Positions 1-10,989 of a DNA stretch of 64,000 nt are shown here, in pieces. Numbering within the stretch: the first letter of the stretch is position 1; every line of letters begins with the position of its first letter. Under the pieces are notes generated by a model, which was given only the letters and a program-made list of their open reading frames with translations, had not been told where the DNA came from and did not search any database. This DNA comes from Harmonia axyridis (lineage: Eukaryota; Arthropoda; Insecta; Coleoptera; Coccinellidae), in the NCBI RefSeq assembly GCF_914767665.1, contig NC_059501.1:29240501-29304500 (forward strand), read 5' to 3'. The translations under genes were made by a program, and so were the position numbers.

Positions 1-1
1 A

Positions 2-136
2 TTTTTGATCCCCACTTGGGAAAACCAGGATGAAGATCAGGGGGAAAGCGAAGAAGAATCGGTAGAAGAAGTTGAAATTCCTGTTCGACGTTCAAATAGA
101 ATAAGGCGCCCACCGGATCGATGGGGCTACTACTAG
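2..136 (+). CDS. C-terminal end of an LTR-retrotransposon polyprotein (partial)
   Basis: The frame is open from the window edge to a TAG at 134-136 and gives 44 residues. An acidic stretch (residues about 8-25, many Glu and Asp) is followed by the basic tail RRSNRIRRPPDRWGYY. Tails of the form RRSxRxRRPPDRY are common at the C-terminus of insect LTR-retrotransposon Pol proteins, after the integrase. What is seen is only this tail; the family (copia, gypsy or BEL) cannot be decided. The rest of the element would lie to the left of the window. No host gene with this tail is known to me. Confidence 0.55.
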   Translation, partial: FLIPTWENQDEDQGESEEESVEEVEIPVRRSNRIRRPPDRWGYY

Positions 137-2543
137 TCGCGAAAGACAGCCTCAGATAACGCGGGAATGGTAATTTCATATGAACTTTTTTTTAGTTTTG
201 TTGTGGTTTTTTTTTTTTTTTTAAGTTTAATGTAGGATTAATTAAGTAAGATAGATAGTAGAAGATAGGGTAATATAGCGTAACGTCGCGATGGGTAACG
301 TGAGGAAAATCTTAGAGATATGACCTTCAGGAGATGTGAATCGGCTCCTGCCCTTTTCGTAGATTCCAGGGACTCGCTAACTCGGAGAGCGAGAATCTGT
401 TTGATATTTTAGATAATTCAAGTAGTATTCATCGTTTTGTTTGGTTTAACATTTTATTGGAAAAAACATTGTGGTCGCTGAAGGACATCCCTCGCCTGCA
501 GTTCATAGGTGAGCACAATGTTTTGTTGAATAGTGGCAATCGGTGGAATGTTCTATTGTATGTATAATATTTTGTGTGTGTTTTGTTCTAATAAGATATT
601 ATGTATTTTAATGAACCTCTTAGAAATGTTTTTTGGTCTAATATATAGCTCCTAAGTTATTCAACTTGCTTCCTGGAGAATATAAATCTTCCGTACACCA
701 CCCTTATTTCAAGAGAAAAGTGGGGAAATGGCTTCAATGTTCAGACAGAAATATTATTAACAACAAATAACTTGTGCTCAAAAATTTGAGGAGACATATT
801 GATTATAGGATATTGTGATACTGTTATGAGTCTGAATTTTGTAAAATTGTTTTTCGTTCTTTTTTTATTGTTATTTTCGATCAGCATTGTTGTGACCTCG
901 TTGATATGTAGAAGTGAAAGAACATCACTTACAAGTAGCAACGCTACTTCTATGATTTATGTTTATTTTCATATTATTTTCATGTAATTTATATAGGTAG
1001 TACGAGGAAGGAGAAACCAACCGTCGTGAAGAAGGACCAAATTGTAGCTAAGGGAATAACCTTCCTCCCAATCGTGTGTGTCTACCGCGAATAGTATATG
1101 TGCGGATAAAAACACTTAATTAATGTGATGTCCCGGTGTGTCCAAGCGACACTATACTACAGTTCGCGCCTGAGAAGCGTAGACAGTTTCGTTGAGCAAC
1201 CAGGCGAAAGGGTTAAGTTGGAGGTTAGGGATGAAGTTACTCAGTTGTTCATTTGCGAGATATAAGTATGGAGAAATGAAGAGAAGAAAGTCAGCGAGAA
1301 ACTGAGGATGCAGAAGAAGTTTACACAAACCGTAACTTCGCACAAATCCGATCATGTCATACACTGCGGATACTGAGGAAGATATCAACGATTTTGAATA
1401 AGAACAACACTTCATCGTACTTTAACTATACCCTAATGTATGGAGGAGCAGACTACCAGTCTTGCGAAAAAACGCTCAAAAAGTGAATCGCGAATTACAA
1501 ACGATATGCGTAAAATAGTCCAACTATAGACTTATCTCACGATCGTTGTGTAACGTTGAGGACAAGTGACACTATGCCCCCTTTCCCTATCCTTGGAGGT
1601 TATTCCTGAAGCGAAGTCTGGGTCCAGGAGAAAACGAAATATCGTCCTGAATGAAAACACTAGATGCCGTCATGACGAGACCAGGATGTGCCGCGAAAGT
1701 GTACTAGAATTGCGAAAGTGAACTCATAGAACTCCATGTTGGAGCAGTGAAGTGGTTAAGAAGAGATATTTAAAAGAATGTTTGACGAATTTTGTTCTTC
1801 TTTTTAGACTGAAGATTTTTTTTTTTTATTTTATTTTTTTTGTTGGTTGAGAATTTTTGGAATTGATCATGTAGTAAGAGAAGAGAACATACCACCTTAG
1901 TAATAATAGTTTTTTTTGAGGGATTGAGTTTAAATAAGTCAATTTAAATTTTTTTTTTTGGTTTGATATGTTTTGATATGAATGCTTGATTGGTTATTGC
2001 ATTATTGTATATACTTTGGTTACATGTGTTTGGGAGATGATGAACTATTGGACAGAAGACAAGGAGGATAAGGGAAAAGTTATGGCAACCGATGTCATAA
2101 CTTTTTCGAAGAGGGATGTATCTGTAATAATCGGGAATTTGAGATTCTCGATTATTGGGTCTGGACGTCGCCAACGTGCGGTAGGTAGACCAGACCCTTG
2201 TAAAGTCAGGCACTTGACATTTGACTTGGTGGAGACTAATAAAGTGTGAAATTTATTGGTTCCCTATTTGTCCTATTTGTCAAATCTGGATGATGGAAAT
2301 CTTTTTGTACAAGTCGATACTTAGGTGCAGTCTCGACCTCAGCCGATAAGAATGTACGTTTTAGGGTGTTAAAAAATTAGTTTATCGAAGTTTGTTGAGT
2401 GGTCTCCTTATGGGAACATGCAATCCGTGGGAAGAGAAAAACTTGGCAACAACGGAAAAAATCCAAGACGTTATTTTTGAAGGTACGCCCATCGGGGGGC
2501 GGGAAAATAAGTAACCTTAGGCCAAATCAGAGAAAAATTAAGC
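137..2543 (+). other. Probable 3' UTR/LTR-type non-coding sequence
   Basis: No credible ORF follows the polyprotein stop. Poly-T runs occur near 205-222, 1808-1840 and 1945-1962. A purine-rich stretch at 712-729 could be a polypurine tract. An imperfect hairpin near 2158-2195 is followed by an AATAAA-type signal near 2238. These fit retrotransposon terminal sequence, but I could not find two matching LTR copies, so the boundaries are unknown. Confidence 0.25.
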
Positions 2544-2875
2544 AGTTAGTGACGAGTAAGTTTCGGGAAACGGTTAGTTTCGGGGAGTTCAGGGAACTCA
2601 AGAATCAGTTCGAGAATTAGGAAGTTTAGAGTTGAAGGTAGAGCGTGGAAACCTTCTTTAGTAGGAGTTAGTGACGAGTAAGTTTCGGGGAGTTCAGGGA
2701 ACTCAAGAATCAGTTCGAGAATTAGGAAGTTTAGAGTTGAAGGTAGAGCGTGGAAACCTTCTTTAGTAGGAGTTAGTGACGAGTAAGTTTCGGGAAACGG
2801 TTAGTTTCGGGGAATTCAGGGAACTCAAGAATCAGTTCGGGAATTAGGAAGTTTAGAGTTGAAGGTAGAAGTTAG
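2544..2875 (+). repeat. Tandem repeat, three units of about 122/105/105 bp
   Basis: Units start at 2544, 2666 and 2771, each with the word AGTTAGTGACGAGTAAG. Unit 1 (122 bp) and unit 3 carry a short GGGAAACGGTTAGTTTC segment that unit 2 (105 bp) lacks. Unit 3 is cut short near 2875. The units are otherwise nearly identical, so the array is recent or homogenised. Tandem repeats of this size are common in LTR or UTR sequence of retrotransposons, which suits its position. Confidence 0.9.
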
Positions 2876-3419
2876 TCGATATAAATGTTTTGGAAGATTA
2901 GGTTTGAAACGTAGTTTGAAAAATTCAATAAAATTTTTTTTTTGTTTTTGGTTTTGTCACGGGTCGACAATAGATTCAGTAGAGTTAAAGATTAGTCATA
3001 ACGGTATCGGTTCGCCAAAGTTTCCGTGAGGTTCGAGATACGTTTCGCGAGAGTGGACTGGATGTGAAGGATTATCCATCGAAGGAATTGACAGGTAGCA
3101 AGTGAGAAATTCAAAAGTTTAATTTTTTTTTTGTTTGGTTGTTCTGTCCAATGTTCTGAAATCTCCAGTTAGTTTATGTAAAAGTTTAAGGCAAGTCCTC
3201 CGAAGAGCAGTTCTGGCTCAAGCTTGATTTTGTTTAATTTTTTTGTGTTATTAAAATTATAAAAGAGCTTATGCCTTTTAGTTATCTCTAGATCTGTTTC
3301 CAAAGAAAAAATCCAGTTTAACACTAAGTCCTGTCCCTAGTGCGACAGGCCTTACCCACACTTTCTCCCTTAATAAAGGAGAAATTTTATTCAACATCTT
3401 TATAACACTACCACCACCT
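2876..3419. other. Non-coding, no feature recognised
   Basis: AT-rich with short T-runs near 2935 and 3122. No ORF or repeat that I can support. Confidence 0.4.
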
Positions 3420-3640
3420 TGATCAGAGGAAAGCCGCTCTTCCAATGATCACAAGAGGCGGTGGATTAGTACAGTAGCCTCCTTGAAGCTATCCCAGATA
3501 TTGGTTTCATTAGAACTCTGGAACTGGAAGGCAAGCTGTAGATCATGTAATGGCGAGAATAGCTCTGATGGGTGCACAATAGAGCATTAGATCGCAGTGC
3601 TATGGAACCCCCTAAATTTAATCTAATCTTCTTCTCACGG
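3420..3640 (+). mobile_element. LINE (Jockey-like) 3' tail fragment
   Basis: This stretch matches, with substitutions, the 3' part of the fragment at 4725-5175: the shared words around 3480-3600 include the phrase ending in GATCGCAGTG then TATGGAACCCC and a TAATCTAATC-type tail. The tail form is typical of non-LTR retrotransposons. No coding domain survives here. Confidence 0.5.
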
Positions 3641-3694
3641 AAGAAACAATATAAAGAAACCTATGTACTTGAGAGAAACTCAGTTAACATAATG

Positions 3695-4345
3695 TGACAG
3701 ATTTTTTTTCTCACAACTGTTATGAAAAGTAGACTTCATTTCATAGCTCACTGAATTTCAGAATTATGTATTCCTCATGCTGTGAGAAATATTATAACGA
3801 TACTTTGTCCACATCACTCTTGTTGAACCAATGAAATTGGGCTCTTGTGAAGTCGTTTCTATGGAAACTCAAGAAATGCATATGTACTGTAAACGAAAGC
3901 AATTTTGAATTGTATCAGATACATAACTTGTATTATTCAAATTTGTGCACTTGTAGGAAAAGTATAAGGAGCAACATGTAAGGGAATAGTATATTGTGCA
4001 ATAAGTGGGGAAAGTCCAACTTTTCTCGCGAGTGTGGAAGTATGTTACACGAGCCTGAAAGGCGAGTGCCGCAAACACACGAGCGAGAAAAGGACTTTCT
4101 CCACATGTTGCATACTATACTTTTCCTACAACTGCACAAATTTCAATAACTCAAGTAATGGACTTGATTTAAATCAAAATGGCCTTCGTCGACAGTATGT
4201 GCTAATTTATTGCGTCTCCATAGAAACGACTCAAAAGCCCAATTTCATTGGTCTACCAAGCGAGGTGTGAGCAAAGTGCCGTGAGAAATAATATTTCCCA
4301 CAGTATGAGCAATACATAGTTTTTGAAATTGAGTAAAATGTGAAG
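3695..4345. repeat. Large fold-back (imperfect palindrome) element
   Basis: The left part (about 3700-4050) reappears as reverse complement on the right (about 4070-4345). Examples are AATGAAATTGGGCTCTTG near 3829 against the complement of CAAAAGCCCAATTTCATT near 4231, and GTCGTTTCTATGGAAACTC near 3853 against the complement near 4212. The centre is near 4060. The arms are diverged, so the element is old. A related half-copy lies at 25370-25650. The ORFs in this stretch are by-products of the palindrome. Confidence 0.6.
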
Positions 4346-4465
4346 AATACGCTACTTTTCATAGCAGTTGTAGAAAAAGTCCTTTTTCTCACTCGTGAGA
4401 AGTGTTCCCCACTTATTGTGCCAATATACTATTATGTCACTTCTGACTCTCAAATACTCTCGTTT

Positions 4466-4708
4466 CTTACTCAGCAAAACTCTTGTTATCCCGCTTCAGT
4501 AAAATCGACGCTTAGGTTCCAAGACGGCAGATCCTCCTTGGCGGTCTATATCAAAGAAACCACAATTGTAGTTCGCTGCACCAATAACTCTGATTATGAG
4601 ATAAAGAATCAAAAGGAGCAATGTTCATCATCAGCGCAGATTAATTTTTGTTTATGATGTAGCCGGTAATCCCTCCCCGGCCTAAAAGACAGCATCCAGC
4701 TCGCGTGT
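4466..4708 (+). repeat. Direct repeat, copy 1 (243 bp)
   Basis: Matches 5280-5522 at a constant offset of 814 bp with a few substitutions and no indel that I can see. The two copies flank a LINE 3' fragment. Confidence 0.9.
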
Positions 4709-4724
4709 TTTTCTTAGAAAGAAT

Positions 4725-5175
4725 ATGCTACACTTCCCTACAGGGTATTGCCACCTCTGGAAGCACCTCATGAGAAAAGGTCTAGCAGAAAACGACGAGT
4801 GAAGATTCTGTGCGGAAGAGAAAAAAGCTCCGGATCACCTGGTTATGGAATGCCTTACCATCACTAGCCAACGCAAAATATGCTTGGACATGAAACTTGT
4901 AGAAGTGAGGAAGTAGCCTTCTTGAAGCCATTCCAGATACTGAAGTTCATTAGAGCTCTGGAACTGGAGGACGAGATGTAGACTACGAAGATTAATGGTG
5001 AAAATAGCTCTGATAGGGGAACTGTAAACAGCTATTATAAATAACTCACAGTTTTTCCTAGAGTTTAAACAATCAATGTAATATTTGAATAAACTCTATT
5101 CTATTCTATTCTATTCTAATACACCAGTAGGTCGCAGTGCGATGGAACCCCTTCAAATATAATCTAATCTGATCT
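4725..5175 (+). pseudogene. Jockey/R1-like LINE: C-terminal zinc-motif remnant and 3' UTR
   Basis: A broken frame reads TGYCHLWKHLMRKGLAENDE, then RFCAEE, KAPDHLVMECL. This is the cysteine/histidine motif after the RNase H region of Jockey and R1-type reverse transcriptases (LTGHCxxxxHLxxxGL...CRxCxxxxETxxHLLxECP). The downstream part resembles 3420-3640 and ends in TAATCTAATC. A (TATTC)n run near 5098-5120 lies inside the 3' UTR and may be the tail of another small insertion. Stops and frameshifts show it is dead. Confidence 0.65.
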
Positions 5176-5279
5176 ACTTGTCACAAGAGAGAGAAATCTA
5201 GATACCACAAAGTTGTTACCATAAAAGGGAGAAGATCTAGTTACCATAAAATGGTGACTTTTACGTACTCTTTGTTTAT

Positions 5280-5522
5280 CTTACTCAGCAAAACTCTTCT
5301 AATCCCGCTTCAGTAAAATCGACCCTTAGGTTCCAAGACGGCAGATCCTTCTTGTCGGTCTATATCAAAGAAACCACGATTGTAGATCGCTGCACCAATA
5401 ACTCTGATTATGAGATAAAGAATCAAAAGGAGCAATGTTCATCATCAGCGCAGATTAATTTTTGTTTATGACGTAGCCGGTAATCCCTCCCCGGCCTAAA
5501 AGAAAGCATCCAGCTCGCGTGT
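5280..5522 (+). repeat. Direct repeat, copy 2 (243 bp)
   Basis: Second copy of 4466-4708. Both contain a TAATCCCTCCCCGGCC segment and the end GCTCGCGTGT. Sequences outside the two copies differ, so the edges are sharp. Confidence 0.9.
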
Positions 5523-5820
5523 GTAGTCCGGCCATCGCCAGAGGGCCCCGCGGTTCGAAGATTCGGGCTCGAACCGAGCTGGGGCCCCTCATTAGCCGAG
5601 CTCGCCCTCACCGCCTGCCACCCATTACCATATCTAATTATACGGCCACGGTTCACGACAAACTAGCGAGAGCAGAGCACGGTTTTCGACAGGGCAGATG
5701 GATCGGACGGAACGCGTTCTCGGAAATGAGATCGTTGTCGGGAAAAAGGATTTCGATAAAGCGTGAGGTTTTCACTGGGCGGGTCGTGTCACTTTCGGTT
5801 TTTGTTTGTTGTTTCTGATG
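5523..5820. other. CpG-rich, GC-rich patch
   Basis: Base composition changes abruptly to GC-rich with many CpG dinucleotides (for example near 5545-5600 and 5690-5790), against an AT-rich background. A plus-strand ORF (5519-5818) and a minus-strand ORF (5423-5656) cross it, but neither protein looks like a known family. It could be a promoter or first-exon remnant, or part of a transposable element. Confidence 0.4.
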
Positions 5821-6655
5821 ATAAACATTCGAAAAAAAATCAATAAGGTAAAAGTGTAACATACACACAGTCATGATTTCATAAATTGGAATTCAGGTTC
5901 TATAATGTAAAAATATAGTGGAATGCTATCACATTTCAAAGAAATCCAATGAAGAGATATCAATTCATTTATAGAATCGCATATGAAAGATCCCATTGAA
6001 GATCATTAAAATATGCATATCCCTTTTCATCAAAGGCTCTTCAATAATTGTTGCATTCTTGATGGATACTGGATACCAACAGGCTTGCAAAATTCTAATC
6101 ATATAACTCTTATGGATCATTTTAACTGTGCTAGCTACTCTGGTGAAAAAAACTGGTTGATAAATTCAGATAGTGTAACTAAGTGAATAGAAATAAAGAC
6201 AGAAATAAAATTTAAAGAATCCATTTAGTATATGAAGAATTTTAACCTCGCAGTTGTACTGTAACTTTCAAAATTGTTGTCTTTGATTAATTAAAATCCA
6301 GATGCTTTTTGGTCAAATTTTATCCAGACTCATTAAATCCTAAACCTGCCCTGTAAAGTTTCAAATATTATGTCTGCCGGACAGACGGATAGATATGAAT
6401 TTTGAGATGAATTCTTCATTAGTTTGTTCTTTTTCATTATAGTGACTATGAAAACAAAAATTCGTTCGATGCTAAAAATTCAGCAATATAAAAATTGTTT
6501 CCAGATCCCCTACAGGTGAAATGAATAAATAATAATTATATTCTTCAATAGAAAATAAAGACGGCAAAGAGATAAACTTACTTAAAAAATAATCATTTTA
6601 TAAATGAGGGTTATAATATTGATCATATCTTCAAAATTCACATGTAGGACAAAAA
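5821..6655. other. Non-coding, no feature recognised
   Basis: AT-rich sequence without a usable ORF or visible repeat. Confidence 0.4.
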
Positions 6656-6659
6656 TCAA

Positions 6660-7240
6660 TTCGACGAAGCGTCCTCGAGCCAGTTTGAAGGTGCGCCCTC
6701 TCAGAGGATTGCGGTGTTTCATCCCGAGATCACTGATGGAATAGTCAGTTTGGCACTCAGTGATGAAACATTGCCGATTTAGCGAGATGCGCATCTCACG
6801 ATGCACTCTCGGGCAAGCATAGAGTTTCTACACACTCCCCTGCCAGTACCAATGGCGCCCCAGGGAAGAAGGTTCGAAGGTATATGAAGAGTGTGTGATT
6901 TGTGAGGGAGGAAAAACAAGGCTTAGCGTGTCATCGGCGCTGTCACTGCAGAGTCACCAAATGTGAGGGGTTGTGATTCGAACCCTGGGTTGCACATGTG
7001 AGTCGCCAGAACACTATATGCAACGTAGTCGTGGCTTTTCGAACCAAGGTCGGGGTCACCACATTGGCGAGGCGTTCTTGAGCCATTTTTGCTGTGTTTC
7101 ATCTCGAGATAAACTGATGGAATCGTTTATTTGGCACTCAGTGATCTCTGCCGTAGAGCGGTGCCGATTTAGTGACAGATGCGCAGCACACGACGTCATC
7201 TCTCGGGAAAGCAAAGAGTCACTATATCATAAATTGAAAC
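6660..7240 (+). repeat. Imperfect direct repeat (about 170 bp units at 6660 and 7065)
   Basis: The two halves share GTGTTTCATC, CTGATGGAAT, TTTGGCACTCAGTGAT, TGCCGATTTAG, GATGCGCA and CTCTCGGG in the same order. They are diverged by substitutions and small indels. The stretch between (about 6830-7060) has tRNA-promoter-like words. Confidence 0.55.
6905..7000 (+). mobile_element. Possible tRNA-derived SINE head
   Basis: GGCTTAGCGTGTC near 6920 resembles an RNA polymerase III A-box region. GGTTGTGATTCGAACCCTGG near 6968 resembles a B box/T arm about 50 nt downstream. The spacing suits a tRNA-related SINE. No clean tail was found and the cloverleaf is not convincing, so this is tentative. Confidence 0.3.
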
Positions 7241-8415
7241 CTAGAAACGCATTCTTGATATTGAAATTATCAAAACAACAGATTGAATTTGAGGAAAAAA
7301 AGGATCTAGAAACATCACTCCTCATCTCGAAAAGATTCGGAGGAATTCTCAATAACTTGTGAGGTCCTTCTCAACATTCCCCTCCCTCCTGTTCAAAATC
7401 AGTACTTTTGCAATTACTTATTTCACCAAAACAAGTGAAGAAAAATTCATTTAAAACTAAAAATTATTCATGAAAAATTTAATGTTAAAAATAGTCGAAT
7501 TAATTCAGAAAATGTTGATCCGAGGTAGCGCACTAATCCAAGGCATGTTATAGTTGAATGATCACATTTGTTATCGGCCACAAATCTATAGGGAGATCCG
7601 AAGTATTGTACCCCATCTATTTTCACATTTGTTTGGATAATTAAATAAAAAACAGTCGTTGCGATATATAGATTTTCCATCAAACCGAATGCTAATAGCT
7701 CTGGTTATGACGACTCCCCTGAGATTCAGAGGGAAAAGATCATCTCATGGTTAATTAGGCAATGCAGCAAAGAGGGGTTGGCGTGCTCTCTATGTAAATA
7801 GCACCGAGGGACAATTTCAAGCTCTTTTAACCACCGCTTGACAATTACGCCACAATTTAGATATGTATCTGGGCATGAGGGGATCAGAACTTGTCATACC
7901 GTGACCTTAAAGCGCTTGGAGTCGCTAAAGATCAGTTGATAGCAGATGGGCCGTCTAGATTGAAAGTGGAGCTTTGAAACGAAATTTTGAACGAACATTT
8001 TTAGCATTAGGTTAAGGTTGAAGAAGTGTCATTCTTCGTATTTTGCTCTTCTCATCAAATATTTTTTCATGATGAAAACATAAAACGCTGAACTTCTATA
8101 ATAAAATATTACGATAAATACAAGTGTGTTATACAGTGTATTAGTGAATCTTCAAAGCACGCACACGATGCAGAACTGAGTGCTTTCAGAGTTGCAAGTG
8201 CTTTCAAAGGCACTTATAGATTTATAGTCTTTTTTATACCAGAATCATAACTTTTTGATGCTGGAAACTGTTTAAGATCAGAAAATTTGTCTTACCAATT
8301 TTATACCCAAGATTATTTGTCAATTCATTTCATAGATAATTTAGAAATGGTTGCAAATCAAGGAGAAATATCATTTGAGCATTGAGGATGCTGAACGGTT
8401 TATTGAATCTATAGA
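7241..8415. other. Non-coding, no feature recognised
   Basis: No protein family is recognisable in either strand. The short ORFs here look random. Confidence 0.4.
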
Positions 8416-8655
8416 TTGTGAAAACAATTGTACTTTTATTACCTTTTTCTTCTTGGTGACAACCATGTTACTTCTTTGGGCGGTGTGAACTAAAGTTTGG
8501 ACATGCATTCCTTTCCAGTCTCTAATATTCTTTATCCATGAGCGATATCTCCTTCTTGGTCCCCGTTTTTCCTGTATTTGGTCCTTTATGATCAACTGGA
8601 GCAATTGATACTGATTACTCCTTAACACGTGTGCTAAGTATGCCGTTTTCCGCAT
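8416..8655 (-). pseudogene. RTE-like LINE, C-terminal end of the reverse transcriptase protein
   Basis: The minus frame reads RKTAYLAHVLRSNQYQLLQL, IIKDQI, KRGPRRRYRSWIKNIRDWKG. This follows the pattern RKTxYLGHVLRxxxYxLLQLIIxGKIxGRRGPGRRxxSWLxNxRxW, found at the C-terminus of many insect endonuclease/reverse-transcriptase retrotransposons (RTE-like). Only about 60 residues match. The catalytic domain is absent, so this is a 5'-truncated copy, as usual for LINE insertions. The frame after KNIRDWKG degenerates into lysine-rich sequence. Confidence 0.55.
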
Positions 8656-8659
8656 TTAA

Positions 8660-10317
8660 TAAATGTTAATGGCTTTCGATCTGCACTCTCTCATTTGACA
8701 CTTTACCGTCTAAGAAATTTTGAGCATTCTGTGAAAGCCCCACATTTTAAATTCTTTGATTCACCTCAGAGTTACCACCTCGACCGTCCAAATTCCATCC
8801 GATATAAAAGTGCAGGGTACATAAATATAGCGTTTAGCCATTTGATGACAGTGTTTCATGTTAAAGGATGTGTTACTTACAAGTTTTTACATTCGCACAA
8901 ATGCTGATCTAGCATACTCTATTCTTGATCTTATTTCGATGCCTAGGTCTAAACTGACAAAAATATCTATATCTAAAAATATTCTAACTGCTTTTAATAC
9001 TTATACCTCATAGATCTGAGATTTACTAATTCAATTTGACGCAACCAACAGACATGACTTCAATAATACGATATTGCTTTATGAATAATGTTGAGGTATT
9101 CTTTTCAATTGCTGAATGATGTAGTTTTACTGTTCTTTTCAGATTCATAGCCTTAAATTGATATAATTTCATATCGCTGTATAATGAAAGTACACGTAAC
9201 TGAATAACTGAACTGAATATAACATCAAATCATTTTTCCCTTCTTCTTCTCTCTTCATCGAGAAATGTACCTTTTTATAACTTGCCAGGTTTTAGTCGAT
9301 GGAAAGGTTATCACTCCACCCTTTTCGAAAATCTATACTTTTTAAATCAATGTCGATTCATCACGACCTCCTCTACCTCACTTATTATTCTTATGTTGTC
9401 ATTGTGCTCTTTGACCTATATCATCTTTTCATCTATTTTTCTTAAAACTTTCATTTCATATATTTCAAATATTCTGTTGTGTCTTGTGAGGTTTCTGAGT
9501 GTTGATCTTGATTGGTCATATGATTGTTTTATAAATTTTGCATTTTATCTAATCAGTTTGTGAATATGGTTACCGATCTTGAGGGGTTGGTAACTAATAT
9601 TCACAGATTTCGCTATGGAATTGAGGCGATATATAGAAGCCACTACAGATCATTTTCGTTTCATGTAGGTAATCAACATAGCATTGTAAGATCAATGTTT
9701 TATTCCACGTTTTTTGTCTTTTGAGGCATCTAACTTGGTTTACTATCTGATCCATGACCACGTTAGAAAACAATAGACTAGAAGAAATTCCCTCATCTTT
9801 ATCATTTTTATCCTGTATTTTATGGAGCTATATATATATCTTATATTTTTATAACTAGACTGGATCAAATACTCATTGAATGTCGATGAAGCACATATAT
9901 GCAGTTGCAGGCCTATTATGTTCTAAAGATTTTTCAAGAATTCTACGACAGTTTAACGACGAAGACTTCAACAATGTATGAACGCCTGAATCCTTGTTAT
10001 CCTTGTTATCTGATAGGGAGGTAATACTAGTTATTTTATTGGTGCTGAATCAAGTTAATAATTTCAATGTCATACTGAACAGTTTATAGCGCTTCAATTC
10101 TGTGACCTTTTCTGTCTCCTTTTACAAACATAAGGATAATGATACTCGTTCGCCATTCGTCAGTATCCTGTGGTGAGAAGAAAAGTTCTAGATAGGAAGG
10201 TCAACTTCTGAACCAGATGCTTCAAGAGATCTTAGCACCGGCTGATCCTGTTCTTTAATGCTTAATTATTTTCAATCAATTTCAGTACTCGCTGTAAGGT
10301 TTCCCTCACATATGTTT
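8660..10317. other. Non-coding, no feature recognised
   Basis: AT-rich, with two hydrophobic ORFs around 9282-9724 that match nothing I know and have no gene context. Confidence 0.4.
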
Positions 10318-10985
10318 TTATTCATCAAGCTAGCGTCGCACGGTATATATTTCTGCAATCTCGTACCCGCTTATAAGGGGATTCCTCGAGCGCCGAGAGA
10401 CTGAAACATTCGCTAGTGTGACTTTATTAGTAGTTTTCTCACATTTCTATGAAATCTGTTGGTAGATTTTGGTAGTTTCAGGAATATCTTTCAAAACTTG
10501 GCCAAAATCGCCGAGGATTTTTATCAACGCCATCATCTTCAGCTCCTGTTGAAAGTCAATTTTCCAGAGCTGCTCTTACAGTAACAAAAACCCGCAATAG
10601 ATTTAGCGACAAATCTATAAGATGCCTGATGTGCCTTAGATCCTGGATGGAAAATTATGAAATCAAACAAAGCCTGTAGGTTTGTCAATATAAAGAAACT
10701 TTTTTTAATTATTTTTCATTTCGTTATGATTCATAGTGATTTAATTTGTGTTTCTATTTCAATAAAGTTCATATTTCGGTTCTTTTATTCAAGTGTTTTT
10801 TGCAAGGTTAGTTGTCATTTAGTCATTTTTTATTGTTACACTACACAATAAATTTGCTGAAAATCATGTAGCTTGATATGATTCAAGTACTTGATAAATA
10901 AATACTTGACTTGACTTGAGATTGGAAAACTATTACTTGACTCGAGCTTGACTTGATTTCAAATCAAGGTTTTATCTTATTGGTA
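10318..10985 (+). mobile_element. hAT-family relic, relative of 29187-29815 and 36794-37414
   Basis: Shares a long core with two other copies in the window: TATATTTCTGCAATCTCGT, GGGGATTCCTCGAGCGC, AGACTGAA, and a segment ending in TTAGATCCTGGATGG. The right end (10865-10975) is packed with CTTGA/TCAAG words, the same subterminal repeat seen in the better-bounded copy at 36794. The left terminus is missing about 100 bp relative to the other copies, so no target duplication can be scored here. Confidence 0.65.
10531..10671 (+). pseudogene. hAT transposase dimerisation-domain (hATC) remnant
   Basis: The frame reads PSSSAPVESQFSRAALTVTK then TRNRFSDKSIRCLMCL and ends at a stop near 10671. This matches the end of hAT transposases: the TSxxxERxFSxAGxxxxxxRxxLxxxxxxxLxFLxxN block that mediates dimerisation. 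The conserved ER is ES here and the AG is AA, so it is degenerate. The related copy at 36794-37414 carries the same remnant on its minus strand. Confidence 0.55.
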
Positions 10986-10989
10986 ATTC

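Noticed and set aside
4034..4657. Plus ORFs of 78 and 105 codons
   Set aside because: The first arises from the fold-back repeat. The second joins the repeat arm to the 243-bp duplication and is truncated in the other copy.
6960..7000. A tRNA gene
   Set aside because: Only a B-box-like word is present; no acceptor stem or anticodon arm could be drawn.
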